A stretch of 64,000 bases of DNA, taken from NCBI RefSeq assembly GCF_016428915.1, contig NZ_JAELTP010000011.1:1-64000 (forward strand). The letters run 5' to 3'. Positions 1 to 7,816 of this stretch are shown piece after piece. A program made the translations under genes and the position numbers. A model generated the notes under the pieces. It searched no databases. It saw only the letters and a list, made by a program, of their open reading frames with translations, and was not told the DNA's origin. Within the stretch, counting starts at the first letter, position 1; each line of letters opens with the position of its first letter. The DNA comes from Pandoraea sp. ASV26. GTDB lineage: Bacteria; Pseudomonadota; Gammaproteobacteria; Burkholderiales; Burkholderiaceae.

Positions 1-352
1 TGGTGTCGATCAGCGTCAGGCTGGCGATGCGCTCGGGGGCGTCGAGCGCCACCTGCTGGGCGACGGCACCGCCCATCGAAATGCCAACGAAATGCGTTCT
101 CGGGATTTCCAGCGAACTGAGCAGGGCGGTCGCGTCGGCTGCCAGTTGCTCGATAGTGTAAGGACCACGCGGCACTTCGCTGCCGCCGTGGCCGCGACTG
201 TCGTAACGGAGTATCCGGAAGTGCGCCGCAAGGTCCGGCACCAGATCGTCCCAGATCGAGAGGTCAGCCCCCAACGGATGCGCCAGCGTCAGCCACGGGC
301 CGTGGCCGTCCACCGCGTAATGAATCGATGCACCGTTGGCACTGACTTTCAT
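1..352 (-). CDS. alpha/beta hydrolase, PcaD-like (partial)
   Basis: The 117 visible residues are the N-terminal part of an alpha/beta hydrolase; the rest lies outside the window. The sequence shows the oxyanion-side HPLG segment near residues 25-28, the DSRGHGGS turn near 51-58 and the nucleophile elbow GISMGG with Ser92. The order and spacing resemble 3-oxoadipate enol-lactonase (PcaD), which opens the enol-lactone in the beta-ketoadipate pathway, but related hydrolases share this pattern, so the substrate is inferred. The ATG at 352 is preceded by GGGAGG about 9 bases upstream. No other pathway gene is visible beside it; the next gene on the same strand is the DUF3108 protein. Confidence 0.75.
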   Translation of the reverse strand, partial: MKVSANGASIHYAVDGHGPWLTLAHPLGADLSIWDDLVPDLAAHFRILRYDSRGHGGSEVPRGPYTIEQLAADATALLSSLEIPRTHFVGISMGGAVAQQVALDAPERIASLTLIDT

Positions 353-562
353 GGTGAGCGGCCTCCCTGGTCTCGTCGATGCATTTGCGAACGAAGCGGT
401 GCCGATGCAGTGGGACGATTCTGATTATGTCAGGAACCTTCGACTTGTGCTGAGCGTTTCGTAGTAGTGAGGCAACACTTTGGTGTATCGCCTCATGGCG
501 CGGGGGGCGCTCGACTTTCTAACCAATGGATACCCCGTCCCCGACGGCTGCACCCGGCGGGT

Positions 563-1777
563 TCAAGGGGCCGACTTCTGCGTGAAGATCAGTTCGAATT
601 CGTTGCCCGACGGCTCGGTCTGTTTGACGCGTACCGGCAGCCAGTCGAGCGCCGGCGCGAGCCAGATATCGACACGTCGCTCGTCGCCCGCCTTGCGGGG
701 CAATCGGGTGAAGTGGCGCGTCTCGAGGTAGCCCTGCGGCGTGCGCAGGGTTTCGCTGCCAACGTACTGCACCGGCCACACTTCGCTGCTGTCCGTGTCG
801 ACCACGGTGAACTCGTGGGTCACGCCGACCTGGGTGTAGCGCTCGGGATTGCCTCTGGCGTAGCTCGCCAGTTGCATCATCACGCTGAACCGGTCTTGTG
901 CGCCGGGTGCCAGCGGCACGGACTGGCCGGAGCGCGTGAAGGTCAGCGTGGGTGTGCCGTCACGATGGAAGGTGGTGGTGTACTCCGCGCGGCGTCCTCG
1001 TTTTTCCACATAGTGAGATGGCGCGATCCCGTTCGCGTCGAAACCGCCCTCGCTGATGAATTCGAACGTGCCGAAGAAAATGATCGGTACGGCCACGCGA
1101 AGACGGTAATGCCCGTTCTCGTTCACCCAATGCAGCTCGCCGGTCTGGTTGCGAACGCCGTTCATTAGCGCGTCGTAGGTCAGGGTGACGGACGGGGGCG
1201 GGGCGAACTTGTCGCCGTTGGCGGCTGCCGCGGTCAGCGGCGGCCCAGCCGGTGCCGGGGCTTGTGCACTGCTGGCGGGCGCACCGGGTGTATCCCCCGC
1301 GCCTGCGACGGTCTCCGAGGCCGCTTGCGGGCCCGGTGTGTCGGCCGTGGCGGGGGCGGCAAGCGTGTCGGGTGGAGCGGGTTGTGCCGGTTTGGGCGGA
1401 CGCGGCTTGCTCACCGGCTTGGGTGCCGGTGCGGGTGGGGCGGGCGGTGCGATGGGTTTGAGCGGGATCAGCGTGATCGGAATTTCGGGAATGGGCGTGT
1501 CGTCGAGCGTAGTCGGGTGACTGGCGAACCACAGTGCGATGAGCACGTGCGCGATGAACACGGCCGCGAGCACGCTCGCCCAGACGAGCCAGCGGCCGCG
1601 CAAGCCCTGCGGCACTGCGCCGTAGGGTCCGGACGGGCCGGAGGGCCCGGAGGACGTTGGCGCATCGTTGCCGGAATTGCCGTGCGTTGGCGGCACGTCA
1701 GGCGCCGTTTGGCGAGACGCACGAGACGCGCGAGGAGGGCGAGGCGGGCGAGAGGGTCGAGGGGCGCGCGATAACAC
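563..1777 (-). CDS. DUF3108 membrane-anchored protein with proline-rich linker
   Basis: A 404-residue protein: an N-terminal Pro/Arg/Ser-rich cytoplasmic stretch (1-60), one membrane segment (about 61-85), a Pro/Lys/Ala-rich linker (about 95-185) and a C-terminal DUF3108 domain (about 200-400), predicted to lie in the periplasm. DUF3108 is a family of unknown function related to outer-membrane or lipoprotein-like beta domains. The TM plus proline-rich linker plus periplasmic domain is TonB-like in layout, though no TonB C-terminal domain is visible. The start is unsure: the longest frame begins at a GTG at 1777 with no clear ribosome site, and another in-frame GTG is at 1696. It is read toward the hydrolase at the left edge. 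Confidence 0.75.
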   Translation of the reverse strand: MLSRAPRPSRPPRPPRASRASRQTAPDVPPTHGNSGNDAPTSSGPSGPSGPYGAVPQGLRGRWLVWASVLAAVFIAHVLIALWFASHPTTLDDTPIPEIPITLIPLKPIAPPAPPAPAPKPVSKPRPPKPAQPAPPDTLAAPATADTPGPQAASETVAGAGDTPGAPASSAQAPAPAGPPLTAAAANGDKFAPPPSVTLTYDALMNGVRNQTGELHWVNENGHYRLRVAVPIIFFGTFEFISEGGFDANGIAPSHYVEKRGRRAEYTTTFHRDGTPTLTFTRSGQSVPLAPGAQDRFSVMMQLASYARGNPERYTQVGVTHEFTVVDTDSSEVWPVQYVGSETLRTPQGYLETRHFTRLPRKAGDERRVDIWLAPALDWLPVRVKQTEPSGNEFELIFTQKSAP

Positions 1778-1919
1778 GAGGATCGATAAGCCGGAACGTC
1801 AGGGCATCAGGATCGCACATTGCGATGAATGTCGGTTCGACAGATCCGGCGACGGGCCGTTCATGACGGGGTGGCGTGTCTTTGCTGCTGCGTCGGGACG
1901 GCCCCTCGGCCTGCGTCGC

Positions 1920-2777
1920 TCAGGGCTTGGCGCCCGGCGCGTGCGAGTGACCCAGGTCGGCCGAGAGTTGCTGTGCGAGCGTGCGCAGGGCGGTGTCGAT
2001 CGGGCCGCCCCAACGGGCGTCGAACCGGCTCTCCGGGCCCAGCGCCATGAGGCCCATCACGAGTTGCCCGGTCGCATCGAATACCGGCATGCAGAACGCA
2101 TTGACGGATGGCAGCACGGTGCCTTCGACGCGCGCCGCCCGGTGCGCACGTACCTCGGCGAGCACGGCATCGTACTGGGCGCGCGTGGCGGGCAGGTGAT
2201 GCCGCGATGCGTGTTGCAGGGCGCTGAGGGCGGCGTCGATGAGCGGGGCCGTCTGGCGTTCGGGGAGGTAGGCGGCGAACAGGCGTCCGGCGGCCGATTC
2301 GAGCATGGGCATGACGTCGCCCAGACGCAGGGGCACGCGCATCGGGAAGGTCGAGTCGAGCCAATGCACGACGGTCGGTCCGTGATTGCCCCAGACGGCG
2401 AGCCCCACGGTTTGATCGATGGCGTCGCGCAACTCGGTCAGTGCGAAGCGGGCGGCCTTGAAGGCGTCGATGCGGGCGAGATGCGCGAGGCCCATGCGCA
2501 GCGTGAACGGCCCCAGGTCGTAGCGTCCGCTCACCGGGTCTTGCACGATGAGGCCGAGCCGCTGGAAGCTTACGAGATACCGGTGGGCCTTGGCGGGGTT
2601 CATGCCGGCGGCGTGTGCGAGGTCGCGCAGCATCAATGCGTTCGACGCCTCGGTCAGAACCTCGATCAGCCGGAAGCCGACTTCGATGGATTGGATGCCC
2701 GAGCGGGTTTTCTCCTCGTCGGGGGGGGGCGTGTTGTCGTCGTTGTCGATCTTGTTGTCTTGGTCGGGCACTGTCAT
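1920..2777 (-). CDS. IclR family transcriptional regulator
   Basis: A 285-residue regulator with a winged helix-turn-helix at about residues 25-90 (the IQSIEVGFRLIEVL start and the NPAKAHRYLVSF recognition helix) and the C-terminal effector-binding IclR domain at about 105-275. The ATG at 2777 is chosen because GGAGA lies just upstream and because the longer frame adds only an Arg-rich, non-conserved tail. The acidic N-terminus (residues 1-22) contains a 9-base C run coding for three prolines, a possible slippage site. It is divergent from the fumarylacetoacetase-family gene at 2960, so it probably controls that gene and itself; the effector is unknown. Confidence 0.85.
   Translation of the reverse strand: MTVPDQDNKIDNDDNTPPPDEEKTRSGIQSIEVGFRLIEVLTEASNALMLRDLAHAAGMNPAKAHRYLVSFQRLGLIVQDPVSGRYDLGPFTLRMGLAHLARIDAFKAARFALTELRDAIDQTVGLAVWGNHGPTVVHWLDSTFPMRVPLRLGDVMPMLESAAGRLFAAYLPERQTAPLIDAALSALQHASRHHLPATRAQYDAVLAEVRAHRAARVEGTVLPSVNAFCMPVFDATGQLVMGLMALGPESRFDARWGGPIDTALRTLAQQLSADLGHSHAPGAKP
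2721..2729. repeat. 9-base G/C homopolymer inside the IclR gene
   Basis: Nine consecutive G on the + strand (C on the coding strand) encode Pro-Pro-Pro near the N-terminus, before the DNA-binding domain. A one-base slip would shift the frame before any functional domain. Confidence 0.8.
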
Positions 2778-2834
2778 GAGTCTCCGTCTTCGCCTTCGTG
2801 TGAGTCTTCTTGTTCGCCTTCGCGGCGGCGCGGG

Positions 2835-2852
2835 GTCTCGATGCTTTGAGAC
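2835..2852. promoter_or_regulatory. inverted repeat in the IclR/FAH divergent region
   Basis: GTCTC-N8-GAGAC lies between the divergent start codons at 2777 and 2960. It is a perfect but short repeat and could be an IclR operator; this is inference from position alone. A TAGAAT box further right (about 2897) could be the -10 of the rightward gene. Confidence 0.25.
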
Positions 2853-2959
2853 GTGCGCCCCCGGTGCTGCCTCGGAAACGCCGGCCAATGCGCTCGGGTA
2901 GAATCTTCGGCTTCAAACGCCATTCTATCGGGCCAGAGACAGCCCGCAGACACCATCAC

Positions 2960-3946
2960 ATGAAACTTGCTACCCGTAAGGACGGCACGCGCGACGGCCA
3001 GTTGATCGTCGTGTCGCGCGACCTGTCGATCGCCTGCATTGCCGACGCCATTGCGCCCACGCTGCAACGCGTGCTCGACGACTGGACCTTCTACGCCCCT
3101 CAGCTTCAGACGCTCTACACCGAGCTCAATCACCACCGCGCGCGCAACACGTTTGCGTTCGACCCGGCCGAGTGCATGGCACCGCTGCCGCGTGCGTACC
3201 AGTGGGCAGATGGCTCGGCGTATGTGAATCACGTCGAGTTGGTGCGCAAGGCGCGGGGCGCGGAGATGCCGCCTGAATTCTGGACGGATCCGCTCATGTA
3301 TCAGGGGGGAAGCGACGACTTCATTGGGCCCACGGACGACATCGTGTGTGCGTCGGAGGACTTCGGTATCGACTTCGAGGCGGAGGTTGCCGTGGTGACG
3401 TCGGACGTGCCGATGGGGGCGAGTCCGGTGCGCGCGCTGGAGGGGGTTCGTTTGCTGATGCTGGTCAACGATGTGAGCTTGCGTAACTTGATCCCGGCGG
3501 AATTGGCCAAGGGTTTTGGATTCTTCCAGAGCAAGCCGGCGAGCAGTTTCTCGCCGGTGGCTGTGACGCCGGACGAGCTGGGCGATGCGTGGCGGGGTGG
3601 TCGCGTGCATCGTCCGTTGACGGTGAAGTGGAACGACAAGAAGTACGGCGCGCCGGAGTGTGGTGAAGACATGGTGTTCGACTTCGGCCAGCTTGTGGCG
3701 CACATTTGCAAGACGCGCAATGTGCGTGCCGGCACCATCGTGGGTTCGGGCACGATTTCGAACAAGGATCGCAGCCGGGGAAGCGCGTGTATTGCGGAGA
3801 AGAGAATGTTGGAGACGATTGACAAGGGTGCGCCGCAGACGCCGTTCATGCGTTACGGAGATCGCGTGCGTATAGAAATGTTCGATGAACAGGGCAAGTC
3901 GATTTTCGGCGCGATTGACCAGGCAGTTTCCCCGTTGGACGAGTAA
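2960..3946 (+). CDS. fumarylacetoacetate hydrolase family protein
   Basis: A 328-residue enzyme of the FAH superfamily, which cleave carbon-carbon bonds in acyl-pyruvate or acyl-acetoacetate products of aromatic or amino-acid catabolism using a divalent metal. The metal-ligand region GIDFEAEVAVV is visible at about residue 138-148, and the later GSGTISNKDRSRGSAC segment is typical of the bacterial long FAH group (fumarylacetoacetase-like, two-domain). The ATG at 2960 is chosen because the longer upstream frame runs through the divergent promoter region. No homogentisate pathway gene is adjacent, so the exact substrate is open; the divergent IclR gene is the likely regulator. Confidence 0.8.
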   Translation: MKLATRKDGTRDGQLIVVSRDLSIACIADAIAPTLQRVLDDWTFYAPQLQTLYTELNHHRARNTFAFDPAECMAPLPRAYQWADGSAYVNHVELVRKARGAEMPPEFWTDPLMYQGGSDDFIGPTDDIVCASEDFGIDFEAEVAVVTSDVPMGASPVRALEGVRLLMLVNDVSLRNLIPAELAKGFGFFQSKPASSFSPVAVTPDELGDAWRGGRVHRPLTVKWNDKKYGAPECGEDMVFDFGQLVAHICKTRNVRAGTIVGSGTISNKDRSRGSACIAEKRMLETIDKGAPQTPFMRYGDRVRIEMFDEQGKSIFGAIDQAVSPLDE

Positions 3947-4340
3947 GACGGGGGGGGGGCGAGGGTGTTGGTTGAAGTCCAGAGAGTGTGGGGGGGATGG
4001 ATCGGGGCTCCTTTCTGCAGCGAGTTGGGTTTATGTCTGAGAGGCGGAAAGGGGCCCCGGTCCATCTGGAGGGCGGTGTTGAGGCGAGGGCAGCAGCACA
4101 TTGCAGTAGGCACCGCTTAGCGAGTCATGGGGTGCATGGGGGTGCATGGGGGTATACGTCCCTAGGGTGAACCCGGATATGGTTGGGAATTCCGCCTCCG
4201 CTATTCTTTGTCTCCTTGAGTCGCTTCGCATCCCTACTGGGTGAACGAGCCGGCCCTAACTTTCGCCGGCGCGGCGCGAGGTGTCCTTTCGGGGGCGTCG
4301 GCGTAAAAAAAACAGCGCAGGCCAGACCAGGAGATTTTCC
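3947..4340. other. intergenic region with G runs and short repeats
   Basis: No gene is supported in these 394 bases. It holds a 10-base G run (3950-3959), a second 7-base G run near 3990, and a partly duplicated GGGGTGCAT element near 4131-4150. A possible promoter for the binding-protein gene must lie here but no good -35/-10 pair stands out. Confidence 0.6.
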
Positions 4341-5492
4341 ATGCGAAACCCCGTGCGCACTGCCCTGCTGGGTGCGATGTTGCTGGCGTTGGCTGGCGGC
4401 GCTGCCGCTCAGGTCAAGATCGGCGTGAGCATTTCGCTTACCGGCCCCGCAGCCTCGCTTGGCATTCCCGCGCGCAACACGGTCACCATGCTGCCGACCG
4501 AAATCGGTGGTCAGAAGGTCGACTACATCGTGCTCGACGACGCGTCGGATACCACGACTGCGGTGCAGAACACCAAGAAGCTCATCTCCGAGAACCACGT
4601 CGACGCCATCATTGGCTCGTCGATCACGCCGAACACGCTGGCGATGCTCGACGTGATTGCCAGCGGCACCACGCCGACGATCTCGCTGGCTTCGTCGGCG
4701 CGCATCATCGAGCCGGTCGACGCCAAGCGGTACTGGATGTTCAAGACCCCGCAGACCGACGCGCAAATGGCCTCGGCCATTGCCGAGCATGCGAGCCGCC
4801 ATGGCGTGAAGACCATGGCGTTCATCGGTCAGGGAGACGCACTGGGCGAAGCCTTCTATGAAGAGGTCGCCAAGTTCGCCGGGCTGCACAAGATCAAGAT
4901 GGTCGCCAACGAGCGTTTCGCGCGCACCGACCCGAGCGTGACGGGCCAGATCCTGAAGATCATGGCGACCAATCCGGACGCCGTTGTCGTGGGGGCGGCC
5001 GGCACGCCTGCCGCGTTGCCGCCCAAGGCTCTGGCCGAGCGTGGCTACAAGGGCCTCGTGTATCACAACCACGGCGTGGGTAACAACGACTTCCTGCGCG
5101 TGTGCGGCAAGGACTGCAACAACACGTACTTGCCGGCGAGCCCGGTGCTCGTGGCGTCGCAACTGCCGAACGATCATCCGGCCAAGGCGGTCGCGCTCGA
5201 CTACATCAAGAAGTACGAAGCCAAGTACGGTGCAGGCACGGTGGCGGCTTTCGGTTCGTATGCGTGGGACGCAGGCATTCTGCTCCAACGCGCGATTCCG
5301 ATTGCGCTGAAGACGGCCAAGCCGGGCACGCCGGAATTCCGTAAGGCGCTGCGCGATGCGCTGGAGACCAGCAAGGACGTGCATGTGTCGAACGGTGTGA
5401 TCAACATGAGCCCGACCGATCACCTCGGCCTCGATCAACGTGCGCGCGTGATGGTCAAGATCGAAAACGGCAAGTGGTTGCTCGCGCCCTGA
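4341..5492 (+). CDS. ABC transporter substrate-binding protein, branched-chain amino acid type
   Basis: A 383-residue periplasmic binding protein of the LivJ/LivK (Peripla_BP_6) family. A signal peptide is clear (residues 1-24, ending GGAAAQ), followed by the family start VKIGVSISLTGPAASLG. The ligand-binding domain fills the rest, with two cysteines (VCGKDC, about residue 255-259) that could form a disulfide. AGGAG lies 7 bases before the ATG at 4341. No permease or ATPase is adjacent, so it is an orphan binding protein that either works with a transporter encoded elsewhere or acts alone; the ligand (amino acid, amide or aromatic acid) cannot be told from sequence. Confidence 0.85.
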   Translation: MRNPVRTALLGAMLLALAGGAAAQVKIGVSISLTGPAASLGIPARNTVTMLPTEIGGQKVDYIVLDDASDTTTAVQNTKKLISENHVDAIIGSSITPNTLAMLDVIASGTTPTISLASSARIIEPVDAKRYWMFKTPQTDAQMASAIAEHASRHGVKTMAFIGQGDALGEAFYEEVAKFAGLHKIKMVANERFARTDPSVTGQILKIMATNPDAVVVGAAGTPAALPPKALAERGYKGLVYHNHGVGNNDFLRVCGKDCNNTYLPASPVLVASQLPNDHPAKAVALDYIKKYEAKYGAGTVAAFGSYAWDAGILLQRAIPIALKTAKPGTPEFRKALRDALETSKDVHVSNGVINMSPTDHLGLDQRARVMVKIENGKWLLAP

Positions 5493-5546
5493 GTACGGCG
5501 AGTATGCCGCGTGTATGCCGCATTCACCCCGCCGCATTCACCTCGC

Positions 5547-5599
5547 ATGAGCGCCGCATGAGCGCCACATGAGCGCCGCATGAGCGCCGCATGAGCGCC
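5547..5599. repeat. 11-bp tandem array, five copies
   Basis: ATGAGCGCCGC is repeated with period 11 at 5547, 5558, 5569, 5580 and 5591, with one copy changed at a single base and the last one truncated. It lies about 55 bases past the stop of the binding-protein gene. Shorter TATGCCGC and GCCGCATTCACC repeats precede it. Confidence 0.85.
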
Positions 5600-5717
5600 T
5601 TGAAGCCGCAGTCAACGCTTCTGATCAATGAACGATGGATGTGAAGCGCCCGACCTCGCTCGCATCGCCCTGTTGACCGTCGGCGGTGCTGGCTTCGGCC
5701 GGTGCCGCTGTTTCCCA

Positions 5718-5745
5718 ATCCCCGCCTGTGCGGGGATATTTTTTT
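5718..5745 (+). terminator. intrinsic terminator touching the next ribosome site
   Basis: An 8-bp perfect stem (ATCCCCGC / GCGGGGAT, loop of 4) is followed by A and a run of seven T. It can end transcription of the binding-protein gene, but its T run abuts the GGAG ribosome site (5746-5749) of the enoyl-CoA hydratase gene, whose ATG is at 5759. Confidence 0.8.
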
Positions 5746-5758
5746 GGAGCGGTAAGCC

Positions 5759-6580
5759 ATGTCGCAAGACCCGTATCAACACTATCAATCGCTACAGTTC
5801 AAGCGGCATCCTAACGGTGTGCTCGAACTCATCATGGGCGCCGGGGCGAACAAGAGCGGCTTGTCGACGGCCGATCATCAGATGCACCGCGAACTGGCCG
5901 ACGTGTGGCGCGATATCGACCGCGACACCGAGACGCGTGCCGTTGTCATTCGCGGCGAAGGCAAAGGCTTCTCCGGTGGCGGCGATCTGTCGCTCGTCGA
6001 AGACATGGCCGACGACTTCGCCGTGCGTGCGCGGGTGTGGCGTGAAGCGCGCGATCTCGTCTACAACGTGATCAATTGCAGCAAGCCGATCGTCTCAGCC
6101 ATGCACGGCCCGGCCGTCGGCGCCGGACTGGTCGCGGGCTTGCTTGCCGACATTTCCATCGCGGCGAAGAACGCGCGCATCATCGACGGCCACACGCGAC
6201 TGGGCGTGGCGGCAGGCGATCATGCCGCCATCGTGTGGCCGCTGCTGTGCGGCATGGCCAAGGCGAAGTACTACCTGCTGCTGTGCGAGCCGGTGTCGGG
6301 CGAGGAAGCCGAGCGTATCGGACTCGTGTCGCTCACCGTCGACGAAGCGGACCTGCTGCCCAAAGCCTTCGAGGTGGCCGACAAGCTCGCGCGCGGCTCG
6401 AACACTGCCATTCGCTGGACCAAGTACGCGCTCAACAATTGGCTGCGCAGCGCGGGGCCGTCGTTCGATGCGTCGCTGGCGCTGGAATTCATGGGCTTCG
6501 CCGGCCCGGATGTGCGCGAGGGCATCGCGTCGCTGCGCGAACGTCGCGCACCGGATTACGGTGGCGACGCGCCGTTCTGA
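5759..6580 (+). CDS. enoyl-CoA hydratase/isomerase family protein
   Basis: A 273-residue crotonase-fold enzyme acting on a CoA thioester. The first oxyanion-hole segment ([12 protein letters not shown], about 69-80) and the second one (HGPAVGAGL, about 115-123) are present, followed by the [12 protein letters not shown] segment. At the usual catalytic region it reads [14 protein letters not shown], with Asp and His rather than the glutamate pair of classical hydratases, so it may be an isomerase, hydrolase or other crotonase. Its ribosome site GGAG is directly behind a terminator hairpin. The next gene on the strand is phaM, so a role in (R)- or (S)-hydroxyacyl-CoA supply is possible but not shown. 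Confidence 0.8.
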   Translation: MSQDPYQHYQSLQFKRHPNGVLELIMGAGANKSGLSTADHQMHRELADVWRDIDRDTETRAVVIRGEGKGFSGGGDLSLVEDMADDFAVRARVWREARDLVYNVINCSKPIVSAMHGPAVGAGLVAGLLADISIAAKNARIIDGHTRLGVAAGDHAAIVWPLLCGMAKAKYYLLLCEPVSGEEAERIGLVSLTVDEADLLPKAFEVADKLARGSNTAIRWTKYALNNWLRSAGPSFDASLALEFMGFAGPDVREGIASLRERRAPDYGGDAPF

Positions 6581-6721
6581 CACACCACCGGCGCACGCTC
6601 GGCGTATGATCGATACCCAGACGCCCGCTGCGACTCAGCGCCTGATGAGCGCGCCCGATGCGCGTGGCTTGACGAGACTGGCCGGCAGGCCGTCCGTCCC
6701 CGACCGTGACTGGAGACTGCA

Positions 6722-7708
6722 ATGAGCGATTCGACGAGTGCCATGCCCAACGGCTTCGACATTCTCAAAAAGATGTGGGAAGCCTTCAGCCCGCCAGCGA
6801 CATTCACCTCGCCGCTCACGCAATTGATGCAGAGCGCAGCGCCACTGCTCGATCCCGATGAAATCGAAAACCGCATTGCCGAGATGCGTGCGGTGGAGCA
6901 GTGGCTCACCCTCAATCTGAACGTGCTGCGCTCGACCATCCAGGCGTTCGAAGTGCAACGCGCTACCTACGCGACGCTGCGCGCCTTTGGCACCGGTAAC
7001 TACGGGGCGTCGGGCGGCGCCGAGGCGGGCGCGGGGAGTGCACCGGAGAGTGGCGCGGCGTTCACGTCGCCGTTCGGGCAGGCGGGGGCGGCCAACTTCT
7101 GGCGTTCGCCGTTTGCCTCGGCGGAGTCGGCACAGGACGTCGAATCGCAAGCCCGCGCGCCGGAACCTGAACCAGAGCCGGAACCCGAGCCGGAAGCGGC
7201 GGCCTCCTCAGAGGACGCGCCGCCGGGGGGCGATGCCCAGTCGCCGTTCGCTCAGGCGGGCAACGCTTATGGCGCACTGGATCCGTCGCTGTGGTTCAAC
7301 GCCATGCGCGCGCAGTTCGATCAGATTGCCGCCGCCGCGCAGGCGGCTGGCGTGTCGGCCGCACAAATGACCGAAGCCGCGGCGGCGCAGATGTCCGAGG
7401 CGGCCACCAAAGCGACGCATGCCACGCACGCCAAGCCGGCAGGATCGGGGGCAGCGAAGGCGTCTGACAAGGCGTCGGGCAAGGCGGACGCAACGGCCAA
7501 ACGTGCCTCCGGCGCGAGGAAGACGGCAAGCAAGACTGCCGCCAAGCGTGCGCCGGCCAGCAAGAAGACGCCTGCGAAATCGGCTGCGGCCAAGACGTCT
7601 GCGAAGACCTCGGCCAAGACGCCCGCGAAATCGGCCGAGAAGGCAGGGGAGAAGACGTCCCCCGCCGCAGGCAAGACACCGGGCAAGCAGACCACCTGGA
7701 AGTGGTGA
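6722..7708 (+). CDS. phaM: PhaM-type polyhydroxyalkanoate granule protein
   Basis: A 328-residue protein with an N-terminal conserved PhaM domain (about 8-85: GFDILKKMWEAFSPP and the helix EIENRIAEMRAVEQWLTLNL), a disordered middle with a run of alternating Pro-Glu (about 147-158) and an Ala/Lys/Thr/Ser-rich C-terminal tail (about 235-328) of repeated SAKTPAK-like units that resembles histone H1. In Ralstonia, PhaM activates PHA synthase, binds granules and tethers them to the nucleoid through the basic tail. GGAGA precedes the ATG. No pha synthase gene is near. The tail repeats make length variation between strains likely. Confidence 0.85.
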   Translation: MSDSTSAMPNGFDILKKMWEAFSPPATFTSPLTQLMQSAAPLLDPDEIENRIAEMRAVEQWLTLNLNVLRSTIQAFEVQRATYATLRAFGTGNYGASGGAEAGAGSAPESGAAFTSPFGQAGAANFWRSPFASAESAQDVESQARAPEPEPEPEPEPEAAASSEDAPPGGDAQSPFAQAGNAYGALDPSLWFNAMRAQFDQIAAAAQAAGVSAAQMTEAAAAQMSEAATKATHATHAKPAGSGAAKASDKASGKADATAKRASGARKTASKTAAKRAPASKKTPAKSAAAKTSAKTSAKTPAKSAEKAGEKTSPAAGKTPGKQTTWKW

Positions 7709-7816
7709 GAAGCCGCAGCGCCGTCGAGCCGGCGACGCACGCCGTAGTGAAAAGCGGCTGAAGCCACGACGATGGCGACAACAGGCGCAACGACAGCAAA
7801 GGCAGGAGGGGGCCCC

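Noticed and set aside
1861-2916. Open frame of about 350 codons antisense to and overlapping the IclR gene
   Set aside because: It is Arg/Pro-rich shadow translation of the real IclR frame, with no ribosome site or family pattern.
4125-5537. 470-codon frame on the minus strand opposite the ABC binding protein
   Set aside because: High-GC shadow frame; composition rich in Arg and His, no domain, fully covered by a clear signal-peptide protein on the other strand.
5547-5599. Possible CRISPR-like array
   Set aside because: Units are 11 bases with no spacers; it is a simple tandem repeat.
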